A DNA stretch of 64,000 bases from Arthrobacter sp. 9V (GCF_902506065.1 NZ_LR732912.1:3873406-3937405), one strand, 5' to 3'. Positions 17,030 to 25,783 are shown, numbered from the stretch's first letter. Translations and numbers: made by a program. The notes: a model not told the origin generated them from the sequence alone.

Positions 17030-18247
17030 TCATCCCGCTGCTTGGAGCGTGGCCTCAATCACTGCCGGCGAGAGAACGTGTTGGGTGACCAAACGACTGG
17101 CACCCAGGATCGCCGCGCGCTGGCCTGCCATGGAAATGCCGATACGCAGGTCCGTGGTGGCCAGGGGCAGGGACCGGCTGTAGACCACCTCTCGGATCCC
17201 GGCCACCAGATGCTCGCCGGCCTCCCCCACACTGCCACCAATGATGATCATGGACGGATTGAGCAGGTTGACCACAGTAGCCAGCACCTCGCCCACATCC
17301 CGTCCGGCCTGCCGCAACGCCTGGATGGCTTGCGGATTGCCCTCGTCCACAAGCCGCAGGACGTCGGCACCGCTTGCAGCTTCCAGTCCTTGCGCCTGCA
17401 ATTGACGCGCGACGGCGGGACCTGAGGCGAGCGCTTCGAGGCAGCCGTGGTTGCCGCAGCGGCACAGGACGTCGTCCCCGCGCCGGACCCGGACGTGGCC
17501 GAGGTCCCCGGCGGTGCCGTTGGCGCCGCGCTGCAATTGACCGCTGCTGATGATGCCCGCGCCGATGCCGGTGGCCACCTTGATGAACAGGAAGTTCTCA
17601 TGGTCGGGCCAGTACGCGGTGCGTTCGCCGAGGGCCATGATGTTGACGTCGTTGTCCACCAGGACGGGCACCGGCAGGGAGCGCTGAACGTACGCGACGA
17701 CGTCGAATCCGTCCCAACCCGGCATGATAGGCGGCTTCACCGGCTTCCCGGTGGCATGTTCCACAGGACCAGGCAGGCCGATGCCTATGCCGGCCAGGTC
17801 TCCGGGTTCGCGGCCGGCTTCTGCCAGGAGTTCACGCCCTGCCGATACCACGCGGCCCAGAACGACGTCCGGCCCTTCGGCGACTTCCTGCCGCAGCCTT
17901 CGTTCGGCAATAACGTGGCCACCGAGATCGGTGACGGCAACAATCACGTGGGTAGCTCCGACGTCGACGGCCAGGACCACGCGCGCACCAGGGTTGAAGG
18001 CAATGCGCGACGGCGGCCTGCCGCCTGTGGAGGTCGCCTCGCCGGCGGGACCCACCAGGCCCGAGCTGATCAGGGCGTCAATCCGCGAGGCGACGGTGGA
18101 GCGGGCGAGGCCTGTGGTCTCAGCAAGCTCAGCCCGTGTCCGCGCTTTGCCGTCGCGAAGGAGTTGGAAGAGATTCCCGGCGCGCGAGAGATTGCCGGCC
18201 TCGGGCGCGGAGCTATTTCCGGCGTCGATTCCGGCCTCAAATGTCAT
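17030..18247 (-). CDS. ROK family transcriptional regulator
   Basis: This protein of about 405 residues has an N-terminal winged helix (GNLFQLLRDGKARTRAELAE and TGLARSTVASRIDALISSGL). It also has a ROK sugar-kinase-like domain with VLAVDVGATHVIVAVTDLGG. The zinc motif CRCGNHGCLEA is intact, and the ROK catalytic-loop equivalents GIGLPGPV and LVDNDVN are present. The ATG at 18247 is preferred; 18275-18277 is an alternative 10 codons upstream. It diverges from the operon starting at 18466, so it probably represses that operon in response to a sugar derivative. Confidence 0.9.
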   Translation of the reverse strand: MTFEAGIDAGNSSAPEAGNLSRAGNLFQLLRDGKARTRAELAETTGLARSTVASRIDALISSGLVGPAGEATSTGGRPPSRIAFNPGARVVLAVDVGATHVIVAVTDLGGHVIAERRLRQEVAEGPDVVLGRVVSAGRELLAEAGREPGDLAGIGIGLPGPVEHATGKPVKPPIMPGWDGFDVVAYVQRSLPVPVLVDNDVNIMALGERTAYWPDHENFLFIKVATGIGAGIISSGQLQRGANGTAGDLGHVRVRRGDDVLCRCGNHGCLEALASGPAVARQLQAQGLEAASGADVLRLVDEGNPQAIQALRQAGRDVGEVLATVVNLLNPSMIIIGGSVGEAGEHLVAGIREVVYSRSLPLATTDLRIGISMAGQRAAILGASRLVTQHVLSPAVIEATLQAAG

Positions 18248-18310
18248 GCAAACAGTGAAGCATGATTGCTTATGCATGTCACCCGGTAGAAGTTTGGCGG
18301 AATAATCGAT

Positions 18311-18336
18311 ACTTTTGCTGGACGCTCGGCAAAAGT
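18311..18336. promoter_or_regulatory. Inverted repeat in the ROK/isomerase divergent spacer
   Basis: ACTTTTGC at 18311-18318 is perfectly inverted at 18329-18336 (GCAAAAGT), with ten bases between. It lies between the divergently transcribed ROK regulator and the sugar operon. It is a candidate ROK operator or a small leader hairpin. Only the symmetry is seen. Confidence 0.5.
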
Positions 18337-18465
18337 CCCTCTAGGCTGAAAACAGTTGGCGCCCGGTCCATTGATGCGTGGAATCGGTGGCTCCCCGATG
18401 GGCCGCTCACTAGACTGGCGCCAAGGCCCTGATTTCCCGGAAAACCACTCCCGAAAAGGATCCCG

Positions 18466-19242
18466 ATGTCTTACTCACTCCAGCTGTATACCCTCCGCGA
18501 TGCCATCCAGGAGGACCTGCCGGGAACCATCAGGAAGGTTGCCGAGATTGGCTTCACGCAGGTGGAGCCATACAACTTTGTGGCCACGGCTTCCGAGCTT
18601 GGCGCTGCGTTGAAGGACAACGGCCTGACTGCACCTTCCGGCCACGCCCCCTTGCTCAGCCAGGACCAGGATGAGATCTTCGCCGCGGCCAAGGAACTGG
18701 GTATCAGCACGGTGATCGATCCGTTCCTTCCGGCCGAGCACTGGCAGGACGCCGAGACCATCCAGGCCACTGCCGCCAAGCTCAACGCAGCAGCGAAGAA
18801 GGGTGCTGAGTACGGCATCCGCGTGGGCTACCACAACCACGCCTGGGAGCTGGAGTCCACCATCGAGGGCAAGACCGCCCTGGAGTACTTCGAGGGTTTG
18901 CTGGATCCCGAACTCGTCCTGGAAGTGGACACGTACTGGGTTGCCGTGGGCGGCCAGGATCCCGTGGAACTACTGGCCCGCTTGGGTGACCGGGTGAAAC
19001 TCATCCACATCAAGGACGGCCCCGCCACCACCGACACCAAGGCCCAGCAGCCCGCCGGCCAGGGCACCATCCCGGTGCTGGACATTATTGCCGCAGCGAA
19101 ATCCCTGGAAGTGGGAGTGGTTGAATTCGATGACTACTCCGGCGACATCTTCGAAGGCATTACCCAGAGCCTTGCGTACCTGACCGCCGCGGCCAGCGCC
19201 GAAGCAGCCGGCACAGAAGCAGCAGAAGGAGCACAGGCATGA
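18466..19242 (+). CDS. Sugar phosphate isomerase/epimerase-like TIM-barrel protein
   Basis: This 258-residue protein belongs to the AP endonuclease 2-like TIM-barrel family (IolE, xylose isomerase-like). It shows SYSLQLYTLRDAI at strand 1, IRVGYHNHAWELE with likely metal-binding His, LEVDTYWVAVGG, LIHIKDGP, and VVEFDDY at the end. These residues form a divalent-metal site used for keto-sugar isomerisation or beta-elimination. It is first in the operon, and its stop overlaps the next gene's ATG by four bases. The Ala/Glu-rich last 20 residues look like a disordered tail. The substrate is unknown. Confidence 0.85.
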   Translation: MSYSLQLYTLRDAIQEDLPGTIRKVAEIGFTQVEPYNFVATASELGAALKDNGLTAPSGHAPLLSQDQDEIFAAAKELGISTVIDPFLPAEHWQDAETIQATAAKLNAAAKKGAEYGIRVGYHNHAWELESTIEGKTALEYFEGLLDPELVLEVDTYWVAVGGQDPVELLARLGDRVKLIHIKDGPATTDTKAQQPAGQGTIPVLDIIAAAKSLEVGVVEFDDYSGDIFEGITQSLAYLTAAASAEAAGTEAAEGAQA

Positions 19243-20360
19243 GCTTCGCCCCTTCCACCCGCAAAGGCCCCGTGGGCGTTGCCGTCATCGGCGCGGGCAA
19301 CATCAGCAAGCAGTACCTGGACAACCTCACGGTCTTCCCGGACGTGAAAGTCCTGGTCATCGCGGACCTCTTCGAAGAGGCCGCCGAAGCACGCGCGAAG
19401 GAATATGGGATCGCCGAATTCGGTACGCCCGAGCTGGCACTGAACCATCCCGACGTCGAACTCATTGTGAACCTGACCATCCCCGCCGCGCACGTTGAGG
19501 TGGCCACCTCTGCGGTCAACGCCGGCAAGCACGTCTGGACCGAGAAGCCCTTCTCCCTGGACCGCCAGTCCGGGCTTGGCCTGCTCAAAGCAGCCGACGC
19601 TGCGGGCATTCGCCTGGGCACCGCACCGGACACGTTCCTCGGCGCCGGGCTGCAAACCGCACGCCGCATCATCGAACGCGGCGACATCGGCACCCCGCTG
19701 ACCGGCATGACCACGTTCCAGACCCCCGGCCCGGAATCCTGGCACCCGAATCCGGCGTTCCTGTTCCAGCACGGCGCCGGTCCCCTGTTCGACATGGGCC
19801 CGTACTACCTCACCGCACTGATCCAGACCTTTGGCTCCATCCGCAAGGTGGCCGCCGTCGGCTCCTCCGCCAAGGCGACCCGCATCATTGGTTCCGGGCC
19901 CAAGGCCGGCGAGGAATTCGCCGTCGAGGTCCCCACGCATGTGTCCGCAATGGCGCAGTTCGAGGGCGGCCAGTCCTCGCACAGCGTCTTCTCCTTCGAA
20001 TCCCCGCGCCAACGGATGGGCTTCGTGGAAATCACCGGCTCCGACGCCACGCTTTCCCTGCCGGACCCTAATTACTTCGACGGCGATCTGAAGCTCTGGC
20101 GGCCGGGTGCGGAAGAACCCGAAATCATCCCCGCCACGGGACCTGCCAACGGTCGCGGCCTGGGCGTGCTGGATATGGCCCGCGCCCTCCGCGCCGGTAC
20201 CGCGCACCGCGCCACGGGTGATCTCGCCTACCACGTGCTGGACAGCATGGTCTCCATCACCGAATCCGTGGAATCGGGCACCTTCGTGGACGTCACCAGC
20301 AACGCACCCGTCTCAGCTGCGGTCCCCGAGGACTGGGCACCCGAAACCGCGACGCTCTAG
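19239..20360 (+). CDS. Gfo/Idh/MocA family oxidoreductase
   Basis: The 373-residue enzyme has an N-terminal Rossmann domain (VAVIGAGNISKQYLDNL) and the signature GKHVWTEKPFSLD with the EKP lysine. The C-terminal beta-sheet domain includes GPLFDMGPYYLTALIQTFG, where His replaced by Tyr is common in some subfamilies. Such enzymes oxidise or reduce a hydroxyl of cyclic sugars or polyols with NAD(P). The ATG overlaps the preceding stop. It is the first of three distinct members in this operon. Confidence 0.9.
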   Translation: MSFAPSTRKGPVGVAVIGAGNISKQYLDNLTVFPDVKVLVIADLFEEAAEARAKEYGIAEFGTPELALNHPDVELIVNLTIPAAHVEVATSAVNAGKHVWTEKPFSLDRQSGLGLLKAADAAGIRLGTAPDTFLGAGLQTARRIIERGDIGTPLTGMTTFQTPGPESWHPNPAFLFQHGAGPLFDMGPYYLTALIQTFGSIRKVAAVGSSAKATRIIGSGPKAGEEFAVEVPTHVSAMAQFEGGQSSHSVFSFESPRQRMGFVEITGSDATLSLPDPNYFDGDLKLWRPGAEEPEIIPATGPANGRGLGVLDMARALRAGTAHRATGDLAYHVLDSMVSITESVESGTFVDVTSNAPVSAAVPEDWAPETATL

Positions 20361-20376
20361 AACCGGCGAGGAAACT

Positions 20377-21540
20377 ATGACTACCCCTGCGAACACGCCC
20401 TTGGGCGTTGCGGCGATCGGCTACGCCTTCATGGGCAAAGCGCACTCCAATGCCTGGCGCAACGTTGCCAGCTTCTTTGACGTCCCGGCCTTCGAACAGA
20501 AGGTGCTGGTAGGCCGGGACGCCGATGCCGTTGCCGAAGCGGCCACCAAGTATGGCTGGGCCGAGTCCGCCACGGATTGGCGTTCCGTCATTGAGCGCGA
20601 CGATATCCACATCATCGACATCTGCGCGCCGGGCTGGATGCACGCCGAAATCGCCATCGCCGCGTTGGAAGCGGGCAAGCACGTCCTGGTGGAGAAACCG
20701 CTGGCCAACACGCTCGGCGAGGCCGAGTTGATGACAGCCGCCGCCGCGAAAGCCCGTGCCCGCGGCGTGCAATCCATGATCGGCTTCAACTACCGCCGTG
20801 TCCCTGCGCTTGCGCTGGCCCGTGAGCTCATTGCCGAGGGCCGCCTCGGCACCGTCCGGCATGTCCGCGCGGCGTACTTGCAGGACTGGCTGACCGACGC
20901 AGAATCTCCCATGACCTGGCGCCTCCGCAAGGAAACGGCCGGGTCAGGCGCGCTCGGGGACATTGCCTCGCACGCCATCGACCAGATCCTCTATCTCCTG
21001 GATGATGCCGTCACCGAAGTTTCCGGCCGCCTGCGGACTTTTGTTGATCAGCGCCCCGGCGCTGAAGGCCCGGAGGATGTAACGGTCGACGACGCCGCCT
21101 GGGTTAACCTCTCGCTCGCCTCGGGGGCCATCGCCTCAGTAGAAGCCTCGCGGGTGGCTACAGGCCAAAAGAACTCCCTCAGGCTCGAAATATACGGTTC
21201 CCTCGGTTCGCTCACCTTTGATCTGGAGAACCTGAACGAACTGAACTTCATGGACACCACAGTTCCGGTCCGCGAACAGGGCTTCCGGAGGATCCTGGTC
21301 AACGAACCCGAGCACCCGTACTTGGGCGCGTGGTGGCCGCAGGGACACATTATCGGCTGGGAGCACACGTTCACGCATCAGATCCGGGACTTCCTCACCG
21401 CGATCGCGGCCGGTGAATCGCCGTCGCCGTCGTTTGAAGAGGGCCTGAACGTCCAGCACATCCTGGCCGCCGTGGAAGAATCCGCGGCAGCACAAAGCTC
21501 ACTGATCCAGCTCAACGCATCCGTTCTTGAAGGAGCCTGA
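20377..21540 (+). CDS. Gfo/Idh/MocA family oxidoreductase
   Basis: The 387-residue dehydrogenase has a Rossmann N-terminus (VAAIGYAFMGKAHSNAWRNV) and GKHVLVEKPLANT. A C-terminal domain follows with GSGALGDIASHAIDQILYLL carrying the usual catalytic Asp/His pair, and it ends with the conserved HTFTHQIRDFLTAIA. The FMGKAHS opening resembles that of characterised levoglucosan and related C3-oxidising dehydrogenases, so 3-keto-sugar formation is plausible but unproven. GAGGAAA precedes the ATG at 20377; an upstream in-frame extension overlaps the previous gene and was rejected. Confidence 0.9.
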   Translation: MTTPANTPLGVAAIGYAFMGKAHSNAWRNVASFFDVPAFEQKVLVGRDADAVAEAATKYGWAESATDWRSVIERDDIHIIDICAPGWMHAEIAIAALEAGKHVLVEKPLANTLGEAELMTAAAAKARARGVQSMIGFNYRRVPALALARELIAEGRLGTVRHVRAAYLQDWLTDAESPMTWRLRKETAGSGALGDIASHAIDQILYLLDDAVTEVSGRLRTFVDQRPGAEGPEDVTVDDAAWVNLSLASGAIASVEASRVATGQKNSLRLEIYGSLGSLTFDLENLNELNFMDTTVPVREQGFRRILVNEPEHPYLGAWWPQGHIIGWEHTFTHQIRDFLTAIAAGESPSPSFEEGLNVQHILAAVEESAAAQSSLIQLNASVLEGA

Positions 21541-21541
21541 C

Positions 21542-22543
21542 ATGCCCCGCCCGTACACTCTTTTCACCGGCCAGTGGGCCGACCTCCCCTTTGAGGAAGT
21601 GGCACGACTCGCTTCCGGCTGGGGCTATGACGGCCTGGAAATCGCCGTCTCCGGTGACCACCTGGACGCTTGGCGCTGGGACGAGCCCGGCTACGTCGAA
21701 TCCAAGCTCGCCGTCCTGGAGAAGTACAACTTGAAGGTCTGGGCCATTTCCAACCATCTCAAGGGCCAGGCCGTCTGCGATGACCCCATCGACTTCCGCC
21801 ACGAAGCCATCGTCGGATCCCGCGTCTGGGGCGACGGTGAACCGGAAGGCGTCCGCCAGCGCGCCGCGGAGGAAATGAAGCACACGGCGCGGCTGGCCAA
21901 GGCGCTCGGGGTGGATACCGTCGTCGGCTTCACCGGCTCTTCCATCTGGCAATACGTGGCCATGTTCCCGCCGGTTCCGGAAAAGGTCATCGACGCCGGC
22001 TACCAGGACTTCGCCGACCGCTGGAACCCCATCCTGGACGTCTTCGACGAATGCGGGGTCCGCTTTGCCCACGAAGTCCACCCGTCCGAAATCGCCTACG
22101 ACTACTGGACCACCGTCCGGACCCTCGAAGCGATCGGCCACCGTGAAGCTTTCGGCCTGAACTGGGATCCGTCCCACTTCATGTGGCAGGGAATCGATCC
22201 TGTGTCCTTCATCTGGGACTTCAAGGACCGGATTTACCACGTGGACTGCAAGGACACCAAGCTCCGCCCCACCGGCCGCAACACCGTGATGGGCTCCCAC
22301 CTGCCCTGGGGCGATCCCCGACGCGGTTGGGACTTCGTCTCCGCAGGACGCGGCGATGTTCCCTGGGAATCATCCTTCCGCGCCCTCACCGCCATCGGCT
22401 ACGACGGCCCTATCTCCATAGAATGGGAAGACGCAGGAATGGACCGGCTCCACGGCGCCCCCGAAGCCCTCGCCGCCCTCAAGAAGTTCGACTTCCCGGC
22501 GTCGCAAACCTCCTTCGACGCCGCCTTCAGCAGCAAGGACTAA
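21542..22543 (+). CDS. Sugar phosphate isomerase/epimerase-like TIM-barrel protein
   Basis: This 333-residue TIM-barrel protein shows FTGQWADLPFEEVARLASGW, GLEIAVSGDHLD, ALGVDTVVGFTGSSIWQY, FAHEVHPSEIAYD, NWDPSHFMWQGID and YHVDCKDTK. The Glu, Asp, His and Asp residues in these strands are typical metal ligands in the family. It is larger than the isomerase at 18466 and a different subfamily, so the two probably act on different intermediates. GAAGGAG lies 7 bases upstream of ATG 21542, one base after the previous stop. Confidence 0.9.
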   Translation: MPRPYTLFTGQWADLPFEEVARLASGWGYDGLEIAVSGDHLDAWRWDEPGYVESKLAVLEKYNLKVWAISNHLKGQAVCDDPIDFRHEAIVGSRVWGDGEPEGVRQRAAEEMKHTARLAKALGVDTVVGFTGSSIWQYVAMFPPVPEKVIDAGYQDFADRWNPILDVFDECGVRFAHEVHPSEIAYDYWTTVRTLEAIGHREAFGLNWDPSHFMWQGIDPVSFIWDFKDRIYHVDCKDTKLRPTGRNTVMGSHLPWGDPRRGWDFVSAGRGDVPWESSFRALTAIGYDGPISIEWEDAGMDRLHGAPEALAALKKFDFPASQTSFDAAFSSKD

Positions 22544-22547
22544 GCAC

Positions 22548-23573
22548 GTGACCCTCAGCAACGGCACATCCGACGGCACCATCCGCTGGGGCATCCTCGG
22601 CACGGGATTCATTGCCGGGCTCCAGATCAAGGACTTGAAGGAGAATGGCTTCACGGTGCAAGCCGTGGGATCGCGCTCCTTGGAATCGAGTGAGTCGTTC
22701 GCTGAGGAGTACGGCGTGGCCACCGCCCACGGCAGCTATGAGGACCTGGTTGCCGACCCCATGGTGGACGTTGTGTACGTGGCCACGCCACACCCGTTCC
22801 ACCACGCAAATGCCCTGCTGGCCTTGAGCGCCGGCAAGCACGTGCTGGTGGAGAAAGCGTTCACCATGAACGCCCGCCAGGCACAGGAGATCGTTGACAT
22901 GGCGGCGTCTAAAGGGCTCGTGGCCTTGGAGGCCATGTGGACCCGGTTCCTGCCGCACATGATCCGGATCCGGGAGCTCATCGCGGCCGGCACCATCGGC
23001 GAAGTACGCAAGGTAGTGGCCACCCACAACCAGAGCCTGCCCAAGGACCCCGCCCACCGGCTGAACGATCCCGCCCTGGGTGGTGGCGCGCTGCTGGACC
23101 TGGGTATTTACCCGATCTCCTTTGCCTTCGACATCCTGGGCACGCCTGAGTCTGTGAAGGCCAGCGCTTCCATGTCCGCCACCGGGGTGGACCGCCAAAC
23201 AGCAGCGATCTTTGGATATTCCAATGGCGCTCAGGCGATAGTGGATTGTGAGCTGGACGCCGCCAGTGCCAACCGAGCCATGGTCATCGGGACGGAAGGG
23301 TGGATCGACATAGAACATACTTGGTACAACCCGGTGTCCTTCACGGTTTTCGCAGTTGATGGCAGTGTTGTTGAACGGTACGACGAGCCGGTCACCAGCC
23401 GGGGCATGCAATATCAGGCCGCCGAGTTGGAGCGCCTCATCCGGGATGGTTCCACCGCGGGGGCCATCCTGCCGCCCAGTGAGACGGTGGCCATCATGGC
23501 CGCCATGGACGAAATCCGGAGGCAGATCGGGCTCAGCTACGACGCTGACGGTGTTCTGGAAGGAAACGAATAA
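22548..23573 (+). CDS. Gfo/Idh/MocA oxidoreductase, dihydrodiol-dehydrogenase-like
   Basis: This 341-residue enzyme starts at GTG 22548, four bases after the previous stop. It has IRWGILGTGFIAGLQIKDL and GKHVLVEKAFTMNARQAQEI; the usual EKP reads EKA here, which keeps the Lys but not the Pro. LGGGALLDLGIYPISFAFDI is the hallmark of the trans-1,2-dihydrobenzenediol dehydrogenase and glucose-fructose oxidoreductase-like subgroup. A reductive role at the end of a keto-sugar route is possible. It overlaps the next gene by one base (TAATG). Confidence 0.88.
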   Translation: MTLSNGTSDGTIRWGILGTGFIAGLQIKDLKENGFTVQAVGSRSLESSESFAEEYGVATAHGSYEDLVADPMVDVVYVATPHPFHHANALLALSAGKHVLVEKAFTMNARQAQEIVDMAASKGLVALEAMWTRFLPHMIRIRELIAAGTIGEVRKVVATHNQSLPKDPAHRLNDPALGGGALLDLGIYPISFAFDILGTPESVKASASMSATGVDRQTAAIFGYSNGAQAIVDCELDAASANRAMVIGTEGWIDIEHTWYNPVSFTVFAVDGSVVERYDEPVTSRGMQYQAAELERLIRDGSTAGAILPPSETVAIMAAMDEIRRQIGLSYDADGVLEGNE

Positions 23574-24043
23574 TGGCCGATTCACCTCGCCTGACTGAAC
23601 TCCGCCAGCAGGAGGAAGAGCTGGTCTTCGCCTCGTTCGATCACCATGACGCGTGGCGGCTCGGATCGTTGATCGCCAACCACGCCATTGCTTCGGAGCT
23701 TGGCGTTGCAATCGACATCCGCCGGCACAACCTCGTCCTCTTCCGTTGCGTCCTGCCCGGTTCCACGGCGGACCAGGAAGAATGGATCCGCCGCAAGTCC
23801 GCCGCCGTGCTGCGATTCGAGCACAGCACGGCGTTGTTGGGTGAACAATTCTCGGAGCGCAACCCGCTTGGCGGCGGGTGGCTCGCTCCCGAGGACTACA
23901 CCCTCGACGGCGGTTCCTTCCCCATCCGCGTGCGGGGTGCCGGAGTGATCGGTGCTGTCACGGTGTCCGGTTTGTCGTCGGAGGAGGACCACCAGATGGT
24001 GGTGGACGGGATCCGGAACTACCTGAAGACGGTGGGGGTCTAG
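23573..24043 (+). CDS. UPF0303 / heme-degrading-domain (HbpS-like) protein
   Basis: This 156-residue protein matches the UPF0303 family by LGSLIANHAIASELGVAIDI, WIRRKSAAVLRFEHSTALLG, LDGGSFPIRVRGAGVIGAVT and SGLSSEEDHQMVVDGI. The fold is that of the small GlcG/HbpS group, some of which bind haem or corrin-like ligands. Members often sit beside Gfo/Idh/MocA genes in actinobacteria, which suggests an accessory role in sugar oxidation, but none is proven. It shares a base with the preceding stop and ends the operon. Confidence 0.85.
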   Translation: MADSPRLTELRQQEEELVFASFDHHDAWRLGSLIANHAIASELGVAIDIRRHNLVLFRCVLPGSTADQEEWIRRKSAAVLRFEHSTALLGEQFSERNPLGGGWLAPEDYTLDGGSFPIRVRGAGVIGAVTVSGLSSEEDHQMVVDGIRNYLKTVGV

Positions 24044-24162
24044 CTACTTCACGAAAGTGAGCTGTACCCGCACCCATCACAAAAGGTAACCTCCCGCCGT
24101 CGTTGTCGGTGCCGGCACCTATTCTGGGCATTAGCTGCACCACCAAACGCGAAGGAAAGCCC

Positions 24163-25194
24163 ATGCCCACTCCCGAACGCCCCCTCCGCAAGCTCGGTTT
24201 CCTCACCATCGGATTGTTCGACGCCGCTGATCCGGCTGCAGGGCACCGGTCCACGTTGGAGATCATCGAGTTGGGCGAGCAGTTGGGCTTCGACAGCGCC
24301 TGGTTGCGGCACCGTCATTTGCAGTTCGGCATCTCCTCCCCCGTGGCGGTGATGGCTGCCGCCAGCCAGCGCACGTCCCGGATTGAGCTCGGCACCGCGG
24401 TAACCCCGCTGGGTTGGGAAAACCCGTTGCGACTGGCCGAGGACCTGGCCACCGTGGATCTGCTGGCCGGGGGAAGGATCAATCCGGGACTGAGCGTGGG
24501 CGAACCCATGCACTACGACACTGTGAAGCATGAGCTGTACCCGGATTCTGCAGAAACAGAGGACTTTTCATACGGCCGCGTCGACCGGTTTGCCCGCCTG
24601 ATCGCTGGAGAAAAAGTAAGGGACTTCTCCGGCAAGCAAGGAGTTGTGGAGGAGTTCTCCAACCGCGTGGAACCGCACTCCCCCGGTTTGCGCAGCCGAC
24701 TTTGGTACGGGGCGGGCAGCATGAAGTCGGCCGTGTGGGCGGGGGCCAACGGCTTCAATCTGTTGTCCAGCAGCGTAATTTTTCCGGAAAAGGATCAGGA
24801 ACCTGATTTCGCCAAGGTCCAGCAATCGCAGATTCGCGCCTACCGGGAGGCCGCAGCAGCATCCGGAAACCCGGCCCGGGCCTCGCAGGGGTTAGTGGTG
24901 ATCCCCACTGATTCCGCCTCGAATGAGCAGCGGGAGAAGTACCAGCGGTACGTCGACGAACGCACGCCACGCACGAGTGCTCCGCAGGGACCCAAGGGCA
25001 TGATGTTTGCGAAGGACCTCATCGGCACCAGTGACGAACTCGCCGCGCAACTGTACGCCCATGAAGGCTTCCAAGAGGTGGAGGAGGTGGCGTTCGCGCT
25101 GCCCTTCAGCTTCGATCACGAGGATTACGTGCAGATCCTCACCGACATCGCAGGGAAATTGGGTCCCGCCTTGGGCTGGAAAAGAGCCGAATAA
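24163..25194 (+). CDS. LLM-class flavin-dependent oxidoreductase
   Basis: The 343-residue bacterial luciferase-like protein shows LGEQLGFDSAWLRHRHLQFG, SSPVAVMAAASQRTSRIELG and TAVTPLGWENPLRLAEDLAT, then LLAGGRINPGLSVGEP. These form the FMN-binding barrel of the LLM family, which includes flavin-reductase-fed monooxygenases. The substrate is not known. AAGGAAAG at 24152-24159 fixes the ATG at 24163 and rules out an upstream in-frame GTG. It stands 119 bases after the sugar operon and may have its own promoter. Confidence 0.88.
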   Translation: MPTPERPLRKLGFLTIGLFDAADPAAGHRSTLEIIELGEQLGFDSAWLRHRHLQFGISSPVAVMAAASQRTSRIELGTAVTPLGWENPLRLAEDLATVDLLAGGRINPGLSVGEPMHYDTVKHELYPDSAETEDFSYGRVDRFARLIAGEKVRDFSGKQGVVEEFSNRVEPHSPGLRSRLWYGAGSMKSAVWAGANGFNLLSSSVIFPEKDQEPDFAKVQQSQIRAYREAAAASGNPARASQGLVVIPTDSASNEQREKYQRYVDERTPRTSAPQGPKGMMFAKDLIGTSDELAAQLYAHEGFQEVEEVAFALPFSFDHEDYVQILTDIAGKLGPALGWKRAE

Positions 25195-25206
25195 CAGCTT
25201 AGCGCC

Positions 25207-25220
25207 GAAATGTACATTTC
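25207..25220. promoter_or_regulatory. Perfect 14-bp palindrome upstream of the toxin-antitoxin pair
   Basis: GAAATGTACATTTC at 25207-25220 is a perfect palindrome 26 bases before the antitoxin ATG. Phd/YefM-type antitoxins bind such palindromes over their own promoter. It is the likely autoregulatory operator. Confidence 0.7.
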
Positions 25221-25246
25221 AGCGTACTAAAGTCTAAAGTGGTGTC

Positions 25247-25513
25247 ATGACCGAGATGACAGTTACCGTGGCCCGGAGCCGACTCTCCGAAGCGGTTGAT
25301 ACCGCCCGGGTAAGCCACGAACCCGTGTATTTGCTGCGCCGTGGCCGCCGCGTCGCGGCACTGATCGACGCAGAAGATCTCGCCAAGCTGATTGAGGCAG
25401 CTGAGGACCTCAACGACCTCCGGGCAGCCAACGCTGCACGGACCGAAATGACCGAGACCGGCGATGCCGCCGTGCCATGGGAGGAAGTCAAAGCGGAGCT
25501 GGGCCTGGCTTGA
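25247..25513 (+). CDS. Phd/YefM-family antitoxin
   Basis: The 88-residue protein has the Phd/YefM N-terminal DNA-binding fold (VTVARSRLSEAVDTARVSHE and PVYLLRRGRRVAALIDAEDL). A C-terminal acidic helix follows that normally wraps the toxin. It should neutralise the RelE-like product of the overlapping gene and repress the pair. A perfect palindrome lies just upstream. Its stop overlaps the toxin start (TTGA). Confidence 0.92.
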   Translation: MTEMTVTVARSRLSEAVDTARVSHEPVYLLRRGRRVAALIDAEDLAKLIEAAEDLNDLRAANAARTEMTETGDAAVPWEEVKAELGLA

Positions 25514-25770
25514 GTTACGCCGTTCAGGTTGCGCCCGCGGCGGTCCGCCAATTGCGAAAGATTCCACCGGAAGCACGCCGGCGCATCCAGGCCGCCATCG
25601 AAATCCTCGCCGAAACACCTCGTCCTCCCGGGGCAAAGAAGCTATCTGGAAGCAGCGGAGACTGGCGCGTCCGGACTGGTGACTATCGGATCATCTATGA
25701 GATCCGCGACGCACAGCTCATTGTTTTGGTGGTAGCCATGGGCCACAGGCGGGACGTCTACCAGCATTAG
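25510..25770 (+). CDS. RelE/ParE-family toxin
   Basis: This 86-residue protein has a RelE-like fold with VQVAPAAVRQLRKIPPEARR, KLSGSSGDWRVRTGDYRIIY and VVAMGHRRDVY. The Arg in WRVRTGDYRI and the C-terminal HRRDVY match catalytic and substrate-contact positions of RelE ribonucleases. The chosen start is TTG at 25510, overlapping the antitoxin stop. An upstream in-frame ATG at 25477 would add 11 residues without family support. Expected action is ribosome-dependent mRNA cleavage. Confidence 0.9.
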   Translation: MSYAVQVAPAAVRQLRKIPPEARRRIQAAIEILAETPRPPGAKKLSGSSGDWRVRTGDYRIIYEIRDAQLIVLVVAMGHRRDVYQH

Positions 25771-25783
25771 GTGACCGTCCGGC

